Shown here piece after piece: positions 32,480 through 41,253 of a DNA stretch of 64,000 nt. Each line of letters starts with the position of its first letter. Position 1 is the first letter of the stretch. The DNA is from Anaerolineales bacterium (GTDB lineage: Bacteria > Chloroflexota > Anaerolineae > JAAEKA01), in the NCBI GenBank assembly GCA_020634615.1, contig JACKBI010000002.1:1-64000 (forward strand), read 5' to 3'. The translations under genes and the position numbers were made by a program. The notes under the pieces were generated by a model, which made no database searches, was not told the origin of the DNA, and saw nothing but the letters and a program-made list of their open reading frames with translations.

Positions 32480-35380
32480 ATGCCCGTATCACTCACCATC
32501 AACAACCGCTCCTGCTCCGCCCCTGACGGCGCGACGATCCTGGATGCCGCCCGGCTGGCAGGCATCGAGATTCCAACGCTCTGCCACCACCCCGACCTGA
32601 GCAACGTCGGCGCGTGCCGGATGTGCGTGGTGTCAGTGCAGGGCGCGCGCGCCTTGCAGACCGCCTGCACCACGCCGGTGCGTGATGGCATGGTCGTGGA
32701 CACCATGAGCGCGGATGCTGTCGCTACGCGCAAGTTCGTGCTCGAGATGCTGCTCACCGATCACCCCAACGACTGCATGGGCTGCGAGGTGGCTGGCGAC
32801 TGCGAGCTGCAGGACCTGGTCTACGACCACGGCGTGCAATGGCCGGAGCATAGCGGCCAGCGTCACGACTGGCCCATCGACCCCGATCCCAACCCGTTTA
32901 TCTTCATCGACCGCAACAAGTGCATCCTGTGCAGCCGCTGCATCCGTGCCTGCGGCGAGATTCAGAACCGCGACGTGTGGAGCTTTGCCCAGCGCGGTTT
33001 TGCCACCAAGCTGGTGGCCGGCGCCGATGAGATGCTGCTGGACGCGCGCTGCGAAAGCTGCGGCCAGTGCGTCGCCTACTGCCCCGTCGGCGCGCTGACC
33101 GACAAGATGAGCCGCGGCAAGGGCCGCACCACCCAGGTCGAAACCGTCCGCACCACCTGCTCCTACTGCGGCGTGGGCTGCAACTTCGACCTCAACATCC
33201 GCGGCGGCCAGATCGTGCGCGTCACCAGCGCGCAGGACGCCCCGGTCAACGGCATGGCGCTGTGCGTCAAGGGCCGCTACGGCTATGATTATGTCCACAA
33301 CCCGGAGCGCCTGACCCGCCCGCTGGTGCGCGCCAAGTGGCTGACCGGCGTCGAGGAGAAGGTAAACAGTAATCAGTGGACAGTAATCAGTCAGGCGGAG
33401 AAACGGACCGCCACACATCGGTCAACGAATGGTGCAAGCGCCACTGCACTGATCACTGATAACCGATCACTGATTACTGATGACACCTTCATCCAGACCG
33501 ACTGGGACACCGCACTGGACGTGGTCGCGGGCAAGTTTGCAGCCGAAAAGATGGCGCATGGCGGCGATGCTTTCGCGGTGCTGGCCTCGGCCAAGTGTAC
33601 TAACGAGGAAAACTTCCTCTTCGCCAAGCTGACCCGCCAGCTCCTGAGTACCAACAGCATCGACCACTGCGCCCGTCTCTGACACAGCAGCACCGTCACC
33701 GGTCTGGTGACATCCTTCGGCAGCGGCGCCATGACCAACTCCATCAGCGATCTGGCCAACGACAGCCGTTGCATCTTCATCATCGGTAGCAACACCACCG
33801 AGAACCACCCGGTTATCGGCACCAAGATCCGGCGCGCAGTGCGGCAGCGCGGCGCAAAGCTGATCGTGGCCGACCCGCGCCGCATCGACATCACCGAACA
33901 CGCCGACATCTGGCTGCGCCACCGGCCCGGCACCGACATCGCCCTGCTCAACGGGCTGATGCACGTCATCCTGCGCGACGGCTTTGCCGACATGGACTTC
34001 ATCGCGCAGCGCACCGAAGGTTTCGAGGAGTTCCGCGCCGTGGTCGAGCAGTACACGCCCGAGCTGACCAGCCAGATCACCGGCGTGTCCGCCGAAAAGA
34101 TCGAGCAGGCCGCGCACATGATGGGCGAAAACCGGCCCGGCGCGCTGGTCTACGCCATGGGCATCACCCAGCACGCGACCGGCGTCGCCAACGTGATGTC
34201 GTGCGCCAACATGCAAATGCTGCTGGGCAACATGGGCGTGGCCGGCGGCGGCGTCAATCCGCTGCGGGGCCAGAACAACGTCCAGGGCGCCTGTGACATG
34301 GGCGGGCTGCCCAATGTCCACGCCGGTTACCAGAACGTCACCCTGCCAGCGGTGCGGGAGAAGTTCGAGGCCGCCTGGGGCGTACCGCTTTCCGACAAGG
34401 TCGGCCTGACGGTGACAGAGATGCTGGACGGGGCCGAACGCGGCGATGTTCGCTGTCTCTACATCATCGGCGAGAACCCCATGGTCAGCGACCCCGATCT
34501 GCGCCACGTGCAGCACTCGCTGGACCGCACCGAATTCATCGTGGTGCAGGAGCTGTTCTTCAGCGAGACCTGCCACTTCGCCGACGTGATCCTGCCCGCG
34601 GCCGCCTTTGCCGAAAAAGAAGGCACCTTCACCAACACCGAGCGGCGCATCCAGCGGGTGCGCAAGGCCGTGGAGCCGCCGGGCGAGGCGCAGCGCGACT
34701 CATGGATCGTCAAGCAACTAGCCAGCCGGCTGCTGGCACTGGGCGCGGCGACGCCTGACCCCGACGCGCCGTGGGGCGACTGGGAGTACGACACGCCCGA
34801 AGACGCGATGGACGAGATCAACGCGCTGACACCGATCTACGGCGGCGTGACCTATCGACGGCTGGAGGCCGGCGCGCGCTTGCAGTGGCCGGTGCCCGAC
34901 AAGACACACCCCGGCACGCCGATCCTGCACACAAAGCAGTTCAGCCGCGGCAAGGGCCGTTTTGCTGCCGTGGATCACATTCCGCCGGCCGAGCAGCCGG
35001 ACGACGAGTACCCCGTCATCCTGACCACGGGACGGGTGATCTACCACTGGCACGGCGGCGAGATGACGCGCCGCGCCGAGGGCCTGCTGGCCGTCTACCC
35101 CGAGGCGCTGGTGGAGATCAGCCTGGAGGACGCGCAGAAGCTGGGCGTGCGCGACGGCGACATGGTGCGGGTCATCTCGCGGCGCGGCGAGGTCGAGGCC
35201 AAGGCGCAGTTGAACGGCCGCGTCTCGCGTGGCCTGGTCTTCAGCACCTTCCACTTCCCCGCGTCCTCGGTCAACTGGCTGACCAGCGCCGAGCACCTGG
35301 ATCCGCTGGCCAAAATCCCGGAATTCAAGGTAACGGCGGTGCGGTTGGAGAAGGTCGAAGAGCCGATCCCCGCCGGATAA
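32480..35380 (+). CDS. fdhA: Formate dehydrogenase alpha subunit, predicted selenoprotein (TGA at 33680 read as Sec)
   Basis: A 966-residue molybdenum/tungsten formate dehydrogenase. In order: NuoG-like [2Fe-2S] (C35, C46, C49, C63), His-Cys3 [4Fe-4S] (H95, C99, C102, C108), two [4Fe-4S] (C148-C158 and C191-C201), the [4Fe-4S] of the bis-MGD core (TTCSYCGVGC), the catalytic stretch SIDHCARL-U-HSSTVTGL with U401, and the C-terminal MGD domain (VILTTGRVIYHWHGGEMTRR). The TGA at 33680-33682 stands exactly where Sec or Cys is expected; the frame continues without shift to 35380. A SECIS-like hairpin follows. An alternative reading is two separate genes, but neither half would be functional. Residues about 295-335 are an unusual insertion made of repeat sequence. 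The start at 32480 is preferred over TTG at 32462. Confidence 0.93.
33362..33482. repeat. Tandem-repeat-armed inverted repeat inside fdhA
   Basis: The left arm at 33362-33391 repeats CAGTAATCAGT, and the right arm at about 33445-33482 has ACTGATCACTGATAACC and ATCACTGATTACTGAT. A core of about 50 bases lies between. The element is a multiple of three in effect and adds about 41 residues (for example NSNQWTVISQ and ALITDNRSLITDD) between the [4Fe-4S] core and the bis-MGD domain. The same words form intergenic elements near 5.6 and 38.2 kb. Confidence 0.8.
33680..33711 (+). promoter_or_regulatory. Sec codon and bacterial SECIS-like hairpin
   Basis: After the TGA at 33680-33682 come 12 bases, then GTCACC at 33695-33700, the loop GGTCT, and GGTGAC at 33706-33711. 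The 6-bp stem is perfect. The loop GGTCT and the 11-12 base distance match the known Escherichia coli fdhF SECIS, in which SelB binds a GGUCU loop. No bulged U equivalent is obvious. Confidence 0.8.
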
Positions 35381-35403
35381 ACGCGCAACAGTTCCAAACC
35401 AAT

Positions 35404-35450
35404 AAAAGCCGCGGACGCTTGCACCGTGTGCATGAGTTTCCGTGGCTTTT
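35404..35450 (+). terminator. Terminator of the formate dehydrogenase operon
   Basis: AAAAGCCGCGGA and TCCGTGGCTTTT form a 12-bp stem with one G-T pair and a 23-base loop, ending in TTTTT. It lies 24 bases after the fdhA stop, and it separates this operon from the hydrogenase operon, which has its own promoter. Confidence 0.85.
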
Positions 35451-35616
35451 TGCTTGGTCTTAGGGCGGCGAGGTCTATGCCAACAGCGGATAAATCACTA
35501 ACCAGTCTAATGCGTATGCGCGCGTGAAGAGACCTGTGACGGCCAGCAACTTGCGGTTGGTTCGCAACAAATGCGGCAGCAGCGCCTGGCATTGAAATAC
35601 CAGGCTGATATGTGCG

Positions 35617-35667
35617 AAGCATGCTGAAACAAGCCCGTTCGCATGTGCAGCTTGTTTCAGCATGCTT
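35617..35667. repeat. Perfect 18-bp inverted repeat upstream of the hydrogenase promoter
   Basis: AAGCATGCTGAAACAAGC at 35617-35634 is mirrored by GCTTGTTTCAGCATGCTT at 35650-35667 around a 15-base loop. There is no T-run after either side. It ends about 85 bases before the CRP/FNR-type site. It could be a second terminator, an operator or part of a small RNA. Confidence 0.8.
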
Positions 35668-35751
35668 TCCCATACCAGACGCTGGGTTCAACCGGTGGCG
35701 AAACCACACCACCTACCTGCGCCACTCTATCCCCCAAAATCAACGCACAAT

Positions 35752-35793
35752 ATGACCCATATCATGTCTGCAACGACGATTTCGTGGTATTCT
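35752..35793 (+). promoter_or_regulatory. Promoter of the hydrogenase operon with CRP/FNR-type operator
   Basis: Palindrome aTGAC-CCAT-ATCAt at 35752-35765, 22 bases, then TATTCT at 35788-35793 within GGTATTCT. The predicted start is near 35800, putting the palindrome centre at about -41.5. The layout matches the promoters at 3935 and 29479. The leader to hoxE is about 99 bases. Confidence 0.7.
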
Positions 35794-35898
35794 TCCTTGT
35801 GAACAAATCAACTTGATTTGAACTAACTCGTACCAGATGCTCCGCGCTGCATACCGCCGGGACCGAGATGTCCTGAGCAACGCGAAGGAGAAACACGC

Positions 35899-36480
35899 AT
35901 GCAACCCCCGCGCCCCAGAACGCAGCGCGAAGTCGTCCCGGCTGAACATCCCAGCGGCGACCCGCGTTTCGCGCTCATCGACCGCACGCTGAAACGTTTC
36001 CGCTTTCAGCAGGACGCCTTGATCGAAGTGCTGCATACCGCCCAGGAAGCGTTCGGTTTTCTGGAAGAGGACCTGCTGCTCTACGTAGCCCGGCAACTCA
36101 AGCTGCCGCCGAGCTGGGTCTACGGCGTGGCCACCTTCTACCATTTCTTTTCCCTCAAGCCGCAAGGGGAGCACAACTGCATCGTCTGCATGGGCACGGC
36201 CTGCTACGTCCGCCGGGCGGCCGAGATCGTCGCTGCCTTGCAGGACGCCTACGGCATCGAGGCCGGCCACACGACGCCGGATGGCAAGTTCAGCCTTAAC
36301 ACAGCCCGCTGCCTGGGCAGTTGCGGCCTCGCGCCAGTCCTGATCGTGGACGGCGAAGTACTGGGCCGCGAGACTCCTGAAAGCACACTGGCCGCCGTCA
36401 ATGCCGCCGTTGCCGGAATGTCGCCCGCACGCGTCGCCGTCACCAGCAACGGCGCCGAGGAGGAGGTCGATCTCCCATGA
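35899..36480 (+). CDS. hoxE: NAD-reducing [NiFe] hydrogenase subunit HoxE
   Basis: A 193-residue NuoE-like [2Fe-2S] protein of a bidirectional hydrogenase. The ligands are in CMGTACYVRRAAE and ARCLGSCGLAP, and the helical N-terminal part (FRFQQDALIEVLHTAQEAFG) and YGVATFYHFFSLKPQGEHNC are standard. It is a second NuoE-like protein in the window, distinct from the one in the formate dehydrogenase operon. The ribosome site GAAGGAG precedes the ATG. The stop overlaps the ATG of hoxF. Confidence 0.93.
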   Translation: MQPPRPRTQREVVPAEHPSGDPRFALIDRTLKRFRFQQDALIEVLHTAQEAFGFLEEDLLLYVARQLKLPPSWVYGVATFYHFFSLKPQGEHNCIVCMGTACYVRRAAEIVAALQDAYGIEAGHTTPDGKFSLNTARCLGSCGLAPVLIVDGEVLGRETPESTLAAVNAAVAGMSPARVAVTSNGAEEEVDLP

Positions 36481-38189
36481 ACCGAGCTGATTTACAGACC
36501 ATGGCCCAGCGCGAGCAGGAGAAGCAGGGCAAGTACCGCTGCCGGCTGCTGTGCTGCGCCAGCACCCCGTGCCTGTCATCGGGCGGCGCGGCTGTCCAGC
36601 AGGCGCTGGAAGACGCCATCAAGGAACAGGACGCCAACGCCGAAGTAGCGGTCGTCTCCACCGGCTGCATGGGACCGTGCAGCCGCGGCCCGGTTGTCAC
36701 TGTACAGATCCAGGGCGAGAACGACGTCTACTATGAGAACGTCACGCCAGAGGCGGCGCGCCAGATCGTAGCCGACCATGCGCTGAACGGCCAACCGGTG
36801 CAGGAAAAGCTTTTGCCCAGCGACCTGCCCTTCTTCGCCAAGCAGACCAAGGTCGTCCTCTCCAACAGCGGCCTCATCGACCCCGAGCGCCTCGAGGACT
36901 ATGTGGCGCGTGGCGGCTATCTGGCGTTGGCCTATGCACTGCGCGAGATGTCGCCCGAAGACGTGTGCACCGAGATCAGCAAGAGCGGTCTGCGCGGCCG
37001 CGGCGGCGCCGGTTACCCGTCCGGACTGAAATGGGACCTGGTGCGCAAAGCGCCCGACGACAAGAAGTACGTCGTGGCCAATGGCGACGAGGGCGACCCG
37101 GGCGCGTACATGGACCGCACGCTGATGGAATCCGATCCGCACCGCGTGCTGGAAGGGATGGCCATCGCGGGCTACGCGGTAGGCGCCGACCAGGGCTTCA
37201 TCTACGTCCGCGGCGAGTATCCCGTGGCTGCCAAGCGGCTGGAGCGGGCGATCCGCGCAGCCGAGCGGCGCGGCCTGCTGGGCAGCCGCGTGCTGGACAG
37301 CAGCTTCAGCTTCCGCATCGACATCCGCATCGGCGCCGGCGCGTTCGTCTGCGGCGAGGAAACGGCGCTGATGGCCAGCATCATGGGCCGCCGCGGCCAG
37401 CCAGTGCCGCGCCCGCCCTATCCGGCGCAGAGCGGCCTCTGGGGCCATCCGACGCTGATCAACAACGTGGAAACCTTCGGCAACATCGTTCCCATCATCG
37501 AGCACGGCGCGGACTGGTACGCCGCCATCGGTACGGAGAAGAGCAAGGGCACCAAGATCTTTGCGCTGGCCGGCAAGGTGGAGAACACGGGCCTCATCGA
37601 GGTTCCCATGGGCATCACACTGCGCGAGATCGTCTTCGACATCGGCGGCGGCATCCCGGACGGGCGCGAGTTCAAGGCGGCGCAAACCGGCGGTCCCAGC
37701 GGCGGATGCATCCCCGCCCAGTTCCTCGACACGAAGGTTGACTACGAGAGCTTGAAGGCGCTGGGTTCGATCATGGGATCGGGCGGTCTGATCGTCATGG
37801 ACGACCAGAGCTGCATGCCGGACGTGGCCAAGTTCTTCATGGAGTTCTGCATGGATGAAAGCTGCGGCAAATGCGTGCCCTGCCGCGTCGGCACGGTGCA
37901 AATGTACCGCATCCTCCAGCGCATCACCGACGGAAGCGCAACCCGCCAGGACCTGCAAAACCTTGAAGAACTGTGCACCATGGTCCGCGAGACCAGCCTG
38001 TGCGGGCTGGGCCAGTCAGCGCCCAATCCCGTGATGAGCACGCTGCGATATTTCCGCGAAGAGTACGAAGACCACATCAACCGGCGGACCTGTGAGGCTG
38101 GCGTCTGCGAGATGACCGAGGTGCCGGTGCTGGAACTGGTCGAAGAGTTGCCGCGGCGGATTCGGGCGGCGGCGATCAGGAATCAGTAA
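36477..38189 (+). CDS. hoxF: NAD-reducing [NiFe] hydrogenase diaphorase subunit HoxF
   Basis: A 570-residue NuoF-type flavoprotein. It has an N-terminal [2Fe-2S] domain (Cys22, 26, 27, 32 region and STGCMGPCSRGP), then the FMN/NADH domain (GRGGAGYPSGLKW, ANGDEGDPGAYMDR, GAGAFVCGEETALMASIMG), and the [4Fe-4S] site (SCGKCVPCRVGTVQ with SLCGLGQSAPNP). Unlike the formate dehydrogenase diaphorase it has no C-terminal ferredoxin motifs. It oxidises NADH or reduces NAD+ for the hydrogenase. Its stop TAA lies in the following repeat element. Confidence 0.94.
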   Translation: MNRADLQTMAQREQEKQGKYRCRLLCCASTPCLSSGGAAVQQALEDAIKEQDANAEVAVVSTGCMGPCSRGPVVTVQIQGENDVYYENVTPEAARQIVADHALNGQPVQEKLLPSDLPFFAKQTKVVLSNSGLIDPERLEDYVARGGYLALAYALREMSPEDVCTEISKSGLRGRGGAGYPSGLKWDLVRKAPDDKKYVVANGDEGDPGAYMDRTLMESDPHRVLEGMAIAGYAVGADQGFIYVRGEYPVAAKRLERAIRAAERRGLLGSRVLDSSFSFRIDIRIGAGAFVCGEETALMASIMGRRGQPVPRPPYPAQSGLWGHPTLINNVETFGNIVPIIEHGADWYAAIGTEKSKGTKIFALAGKVENTGLIEVPMGITLREIVFDIGGGIPDGREFKAAQTGGPSGGCIPAQFLDTKVDYESLKALGSIMGSGGLIVMDDQSCMPDVAKFFMEFCMDESCGKCVPCRVGTVQMYRILQRITDGSATRQDLQNLEELCTMVRETSLCGLGQSAPNPVMSTLRYFREEYEDHINRRTCEAGVCEMTEVPVLELVEELPRRIRAAAIRNQ

Positions 38190-38276
38190 ACGGTAATCAG
38201 TTATCAGTTATCAGACAACAGTGATCGCTGATCGACAGTTTACCGATCACTGATCACCGATTACTGATCACTGTTC
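38175..38276. repeat. Tandem-repeat-armed inverted repeat (AATCAGT type) between hoxF and hoxU
   Basis: The left arm repeats AATCAGTAA, GGTAATCAG and TTATCAG; the right arm reads ACCGATCACTGATCACCG and ATTACTGATCACTG. The arms are complementary. The element supplies the TAA stop of hoxF and fills the 106-base gap before hoxU, in an operon where other genes touch or overlap. Confidence 0.8.
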
Positions 38277-38295
38277 ACCTCCCAGGAGACCCTAC

Positions 38296-39042
38296 ATGGC
38301 AGTAATAACCGTAACGATAAACGATGAGTTGGTCAGCGGGCGCGAGGGCCAGTCGCTGCTGGAGCTTGTTCGTGAGCAGGGCATCGATCTACCGACGCTG
38401 TGCCACCTGGATGGGTTGGAGGAACGCGGCGGCTGCCGGCTGTGCATGGTCGAGATGGCGCCCGGCAACCGCCTGGCGGCGGCCTGCGTCACACCGGCGC
38501 AGGAAGGGATGGTCATCTACACCCACAGCGAGCGGCTAGTGAAGTACCGGCGCATGATCCTGGAACTGCTCTTCGCCGAGCGCAACCACGTCTGTGCGGT
38601 CTGCGTGATGAATGGCCGCTGCGAACTGCAATACGAAGCGTATACCATCGGCATGGACCACGTGCGCTACGACTACCTGACGCCCGATCTGCCGATGGAC
38701 GCCAGCCATGATCGCTTCGTCATCGATCACAACCGCTGCATTCTCTGCACCCGCTGCGTACGCGTCTGTGACAGCGTCGAGGGCGCACACACCTGGGACG
38801 TCATGGGCCGCGGCGTCAACTGCCGCGTCATTACCGACCTGAACCAACCGTGGGGTACCAGCCAAAGCTGTACCAGTTGCGGCAAATGCGTTCAGGTCTG
38901 CCCAACTGGCGCACTGCACGCCAAAGGCTCCACGGTGGCCGAGATGGTCAAACGCCACGACTTCCTGCAGTGGATCCTGGATGGGCGCGAAAATCACCAA
39001 TGGACCATGCGCAATGGCGAGCCGATGGAGAGTGGACGATGA
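38296..39042 (+). CDS. hoxU: NAD-reducing [NiFe] hydrogenase subunit HoxU
   Basis: A 248-residue NuoG-N-terminus-like electron-transfer subunit. It carries a [2Fe-2S] site (CHLDGLEERGGCRLCMV with AACVTP), a His-Cys3 [4Fe-4S] site (ERNHVCAVCVMNGRCELQ) and two [4Fe-4S] sites (CILCTRCVRVCD and CTSCGKCVQVCPTGAL). It links HoxF/HoxE to the hydrogenase small subunit. Its stop overlaps the hoxY start by ATGA. Confidence 0.94.
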   Translation: MAVITVTINDELVSGREGQSLLELVREQGIDLPTLCHLDGLEERGGCRLCMVEMAPGNRLAAACVTPAQEGMVIYTHSERLVKYRRMILELLFAERNHVCAVCVMNGRCELQYEAYTIGMDHVRYDYLTPDLPMDASHDRFVIDHNRCILCTRCVRVCDSVEGAHTWDVMGRGVNCRVITDLNQPWGTSQSCTSCGKCVQVCPTGALHAKGSTVAEMVKRHDFLQWILDGRENHQWTMRNGEPMESGR

Positions 39043-39662
39043 CGACGTTGTCGAGCAAGGCAGATACCAAGAAATCAGAATCGCTTAAGAAACCGGCTGG
39101 CGGCAAAAAGGGCCAGAGCAGCTCGCAGAAGGTGCGGCTGGCGACGGCGTGGCTGGGCGGCTGCTCAGGTTGCCACATGAGTTTCCTGGACCTGGACGAG
39201 CGGCTGATCGATCTGGCCGAAGCAGTTGAGCTGGTCTACAGCCCCATCGCGGACGTCAAGACCTTCCCCGAAAACGTTGACGTCACGCTGGTGGAAGGCG
39301 CGGTGGCCAACGTCGATCACCTGGAGCTGGCCGAGCAGATCCGCGAGCGCAGCAAGATCGTAGTCAGCTTCGGTGACTGCGCCGTGACCGGCAATGTCAC
39401 CAGCCTGCGCAACAAGCTGCCCGTTGACGACCTGTTGACCAAGGTGTACCACGAAGGGCCAGGCGCCGTGCCGCGCGGCGGCGAAATTGACAAGGTCGTG
39501 CCCGCGTTGATTCCACGGGTGTTGCCGCTGCATCAGGTTATTACCGTGGACGCGTTTATCCCCGGTTGTCCACCCGACCCGGAACGTATCTGGGCCGCTG
39601 TCAGTTCCCTGCTGGCCGGCGAGCCGGTGGTTCTCGCTGACAAGATGAGGAAGTTCGGTTAG
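39039..39662 (+). CDS. hoxY: [NiFe] hydrogenase small subunit HoxY
   Basis: A 207-residue hydrogenase small subunit with only the proximal [4Fe-4S] cluster, as in group 3d enzymes: ligands C42 and C45 (GGCSGCH), C114 (FGDCAVTGN) and C177 (PGCPPD). There is no Tat signal, so the enzyme is cytoplasmic. The first 30 residues form a Lys/Ser-rich extension (SSKADTKKSESLKKPAGGKK) that I do not recall from typical HoxY. The start at 39039 overlaps the hoxU stop. Confidence 0.93.
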   Translation: MTTLSSKADTKKSESLKKPAGGKKGQSSSQKVRLATAWLGGCSGCHMSFLDLDERLIDLAEAVELVYSPIADVKTFPENVDVTLVEGAVANVDHLELAEQIRERSKIVVSFGDCAVTGNVTSLRNKLPVDDLLTKVYHEGPGAVPRGGEIDKVVPALIPRVLPLHQVITVDAFIPGCPPDPERIWAAVSSLLAGEPVVLADKMRKFG

Positions 39663-39790
39663 TCAGTGCGGCAGTGTGATCGTTTGTTAGTTCGGCAGTG
39701 AGTTAGTTTGATAGTGCGGTAGCCATATCGCCGCTATCACACGTGTTTCTACACTGGACAGTGTACTACCGAACTACCGCACTTCCGAAC
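39655..39790. repeat. Tandem-repeat-armed inverted repeat (GTGCGGTAGTTCGG type) between hoxY and hoxH
   Basis: The left arm (to about 39723) repeats variants of AGTGCGGTAG and TTAGTTCGGCAGTG; the right arm has GTACTACCGAACTACCGCAC and ATCACAC. The arms are complementary overall. The stop TAG of hoxY lies at the left end. It uses different repeat words from its neighbours but the same architecture. Confidence 0.78.
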
Positions 39791-39821
39791 CAGAGCACGC
39801 AGAAAATCGAGAGTATGTCTT

Positions 39822-41249
39822 ATGGCACGAACAGTCACGATCGATCCAGTAACCCGTATCGAGGGTCACGCTAAAATCACGCTCATGCTGGGCGACGACG
39901 GCAAGGTCGCCGATGCGCGTTTCCACGTCGTTGAGTTCCGCGGCTTCGAGAAGTTCTGCGTCGGGCGCAGTTTCTGGGAAATGCCCGGCATTACTGCACG
40001 CGTCTGCGGCATCTGCCCGGTCAGCCACATTCTGGCGTCGGCCAAGGCCGGCGACCAGATCCTGGGCGTGCGCATTCCCGCGCGCGCTGAGAAACTGCGC
40101 CGGCTGATGAACTGGGGGCAGTTGGTGCAAAGTCACGCATTGAGTTTCTTCCACCTCAGCGCACCCGATCTGTTGCTGGGCATGGATTCTGATCCCGCCA
40201 CGCGCAACATCATGGGCCTGATCCAGACCAATCCCAGCGTAGCCCGCAGCGGCATCCGCCTCCGCCAGTTTGGCCAGGAGGTGATCCGGCTGCTGGGCGG
40301 CCAGAGCGTCCATCCAGCCTGGGCGGTAGCCGGCGGCGTCCGTGATCCACTGACCCCCGAGAAACGCAACCAGATCAAACGCGGCCTGCCTGAGGCGTTC
40401 GACATTGTGGATCTGGCCCTCGACTTGCTGAAGGACAGCTACGATCAGTTCGAGAGCGAAGCGCCGTCCTACGGCGACTTCCCCAGCCTGTTTATGGGCC
40501 TGGTGACGCCTGACGGCGGGCTGGAGCACTACGACGGCCTGCTGCGGGTTGTGGACGAGGAAGGCCGCGTGCTGGAAAATGCCAACCCAGCCGATTTCAA
40601 ACGCTTTATCGGCGAGGCTGTCGAGCCCTGGACGTATCTCAAATTCCCGTACTACAAGCCGATGGGCTATCCGCAGGGCATGTATCGGGTTGGGCCGCTG
40701 GCGCGCCTGAACGTCTGTGACTACGCCGGCACACCGCGCGCCGACCGCGAGTTGCGTCAGTTCCGTCGCTACGGCCAGCGCGGCAAGCCGGTCTCGGGCA
40801 GCTTCCACTACCACTACGCCCGCCTGATCGAGATCCTCTTCAGCCTGGAAAAGATCGAGGAGACGCTGGAGGATGAGAACCTGCTTGGCACGCACGTCCG
40901 CAGCGTTTCCGATGTCAACGAGCGAATCGGTATTGGCGTCAGCGAGGCGCCGCGCGGTACCTTGTTCCATGAGTACGAGGTGGACGAAAACGGTGTCCTG
41001 CAGAAGGTCAACATGATCATCGCCACCGGCCAGAACAACCTGGCGATGAACCGCACCGTGCAACAGCTCGCCCACGCTTATGTCAATGGTGATGGATTGA
41101 GTGAAGGCGTGTTGAACCGCATCGAACACGGCATCCGGCTCTTTGACCCGTGCCTGAGCTGCTCGACCCACGCGGTGGGCAAGATGCCGATGCATGTGCA
41201 ACTGGTCGCGCCAAACGGGGAGTTGGTTGACGAGGTCGTTCGCGATTGA
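39822..41249 (+). CDS. hoxH: [NiFe] hydrogenase large catalytic subunit HoxH
   Basis: The 475-residue subunit that holds the Ni-Fe(CN)2CO site. The N-terminal pair is RVCGICPVSH (C62, C65) and the C-terminal pair is DPCLSCSTH (C444, C447, H450). Maturation should cut after H450, releasing 25 residues that begin AVGKMPMHVQL. The signatures fit group 3d NAD-reducing bidirectional hydrogenases. The protease gene hoxW follows 64 bases downstream. All cysteine ligands are ordinary Cys, not Sec. Confidence 0.96.
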   Translation: MARTVTIDPVTRIEGHAKITLMLGDDGKVADARFHVVEFRGFEKFCVGRSFWEMPGITARVCGICPVSHILASAKAGDQILGVRIPARAEKLRRLMNWGQLVQSHALSFFHLSAPDLLLGMDSDPATRNIMGLIQTNPSVARSGIRLRQFGQEVIRLLGGQSVHPAWAVAGGVRDPLTPEKRNQIKRGLPEAFDIVDLALDLLKDSYDQFESEAPSYGDFPSLFMGLVTPDGGLEHYDGLLRVVDEEGRVLENANPADFKRFIGEAVEPWTYLKFPYYKPMGYPQGMYRVGPLARLNVCDYAGTPRADRELRQFRRYGQRGKPVSGSFHYHYARLIEILFSLEKIEETLEDENLLGTHVRSVSDVNERIGIGVSEAPRGTLFHEYEVDENGVLQKVNMIIATGQNNLAMNRTVQQLAHAYVNGDGLSEGVLNRIEHGIRLFDPCLSCSTHAVGKMPMHVQLVAPNGELVDEVVRD

Positions 41250-41253
41250 CATC

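Larger units (their letters stand above)
35381..35898. other. Gene-free region between fdhA and hoxE
   Basis: These 518 bases hold no convincing gene. They contain the fdhA terminator (35404-35450), a perfect 18-bp inverted repeat (35617-35667) and the hydrogenase promoter (35752-35793). About 160 bases between the first two (35455-35615) hold nothing I can name. Confidence 0.75.

Noticed and set aside
33680..33682. TGA taken as a real stop, with two separate formate dehydrogenase genes or a pseudogene
   Set aside because: The frame continues unchanged, the TGA is exactly at the catalytic position, and a SECIS-like hairpin follows.
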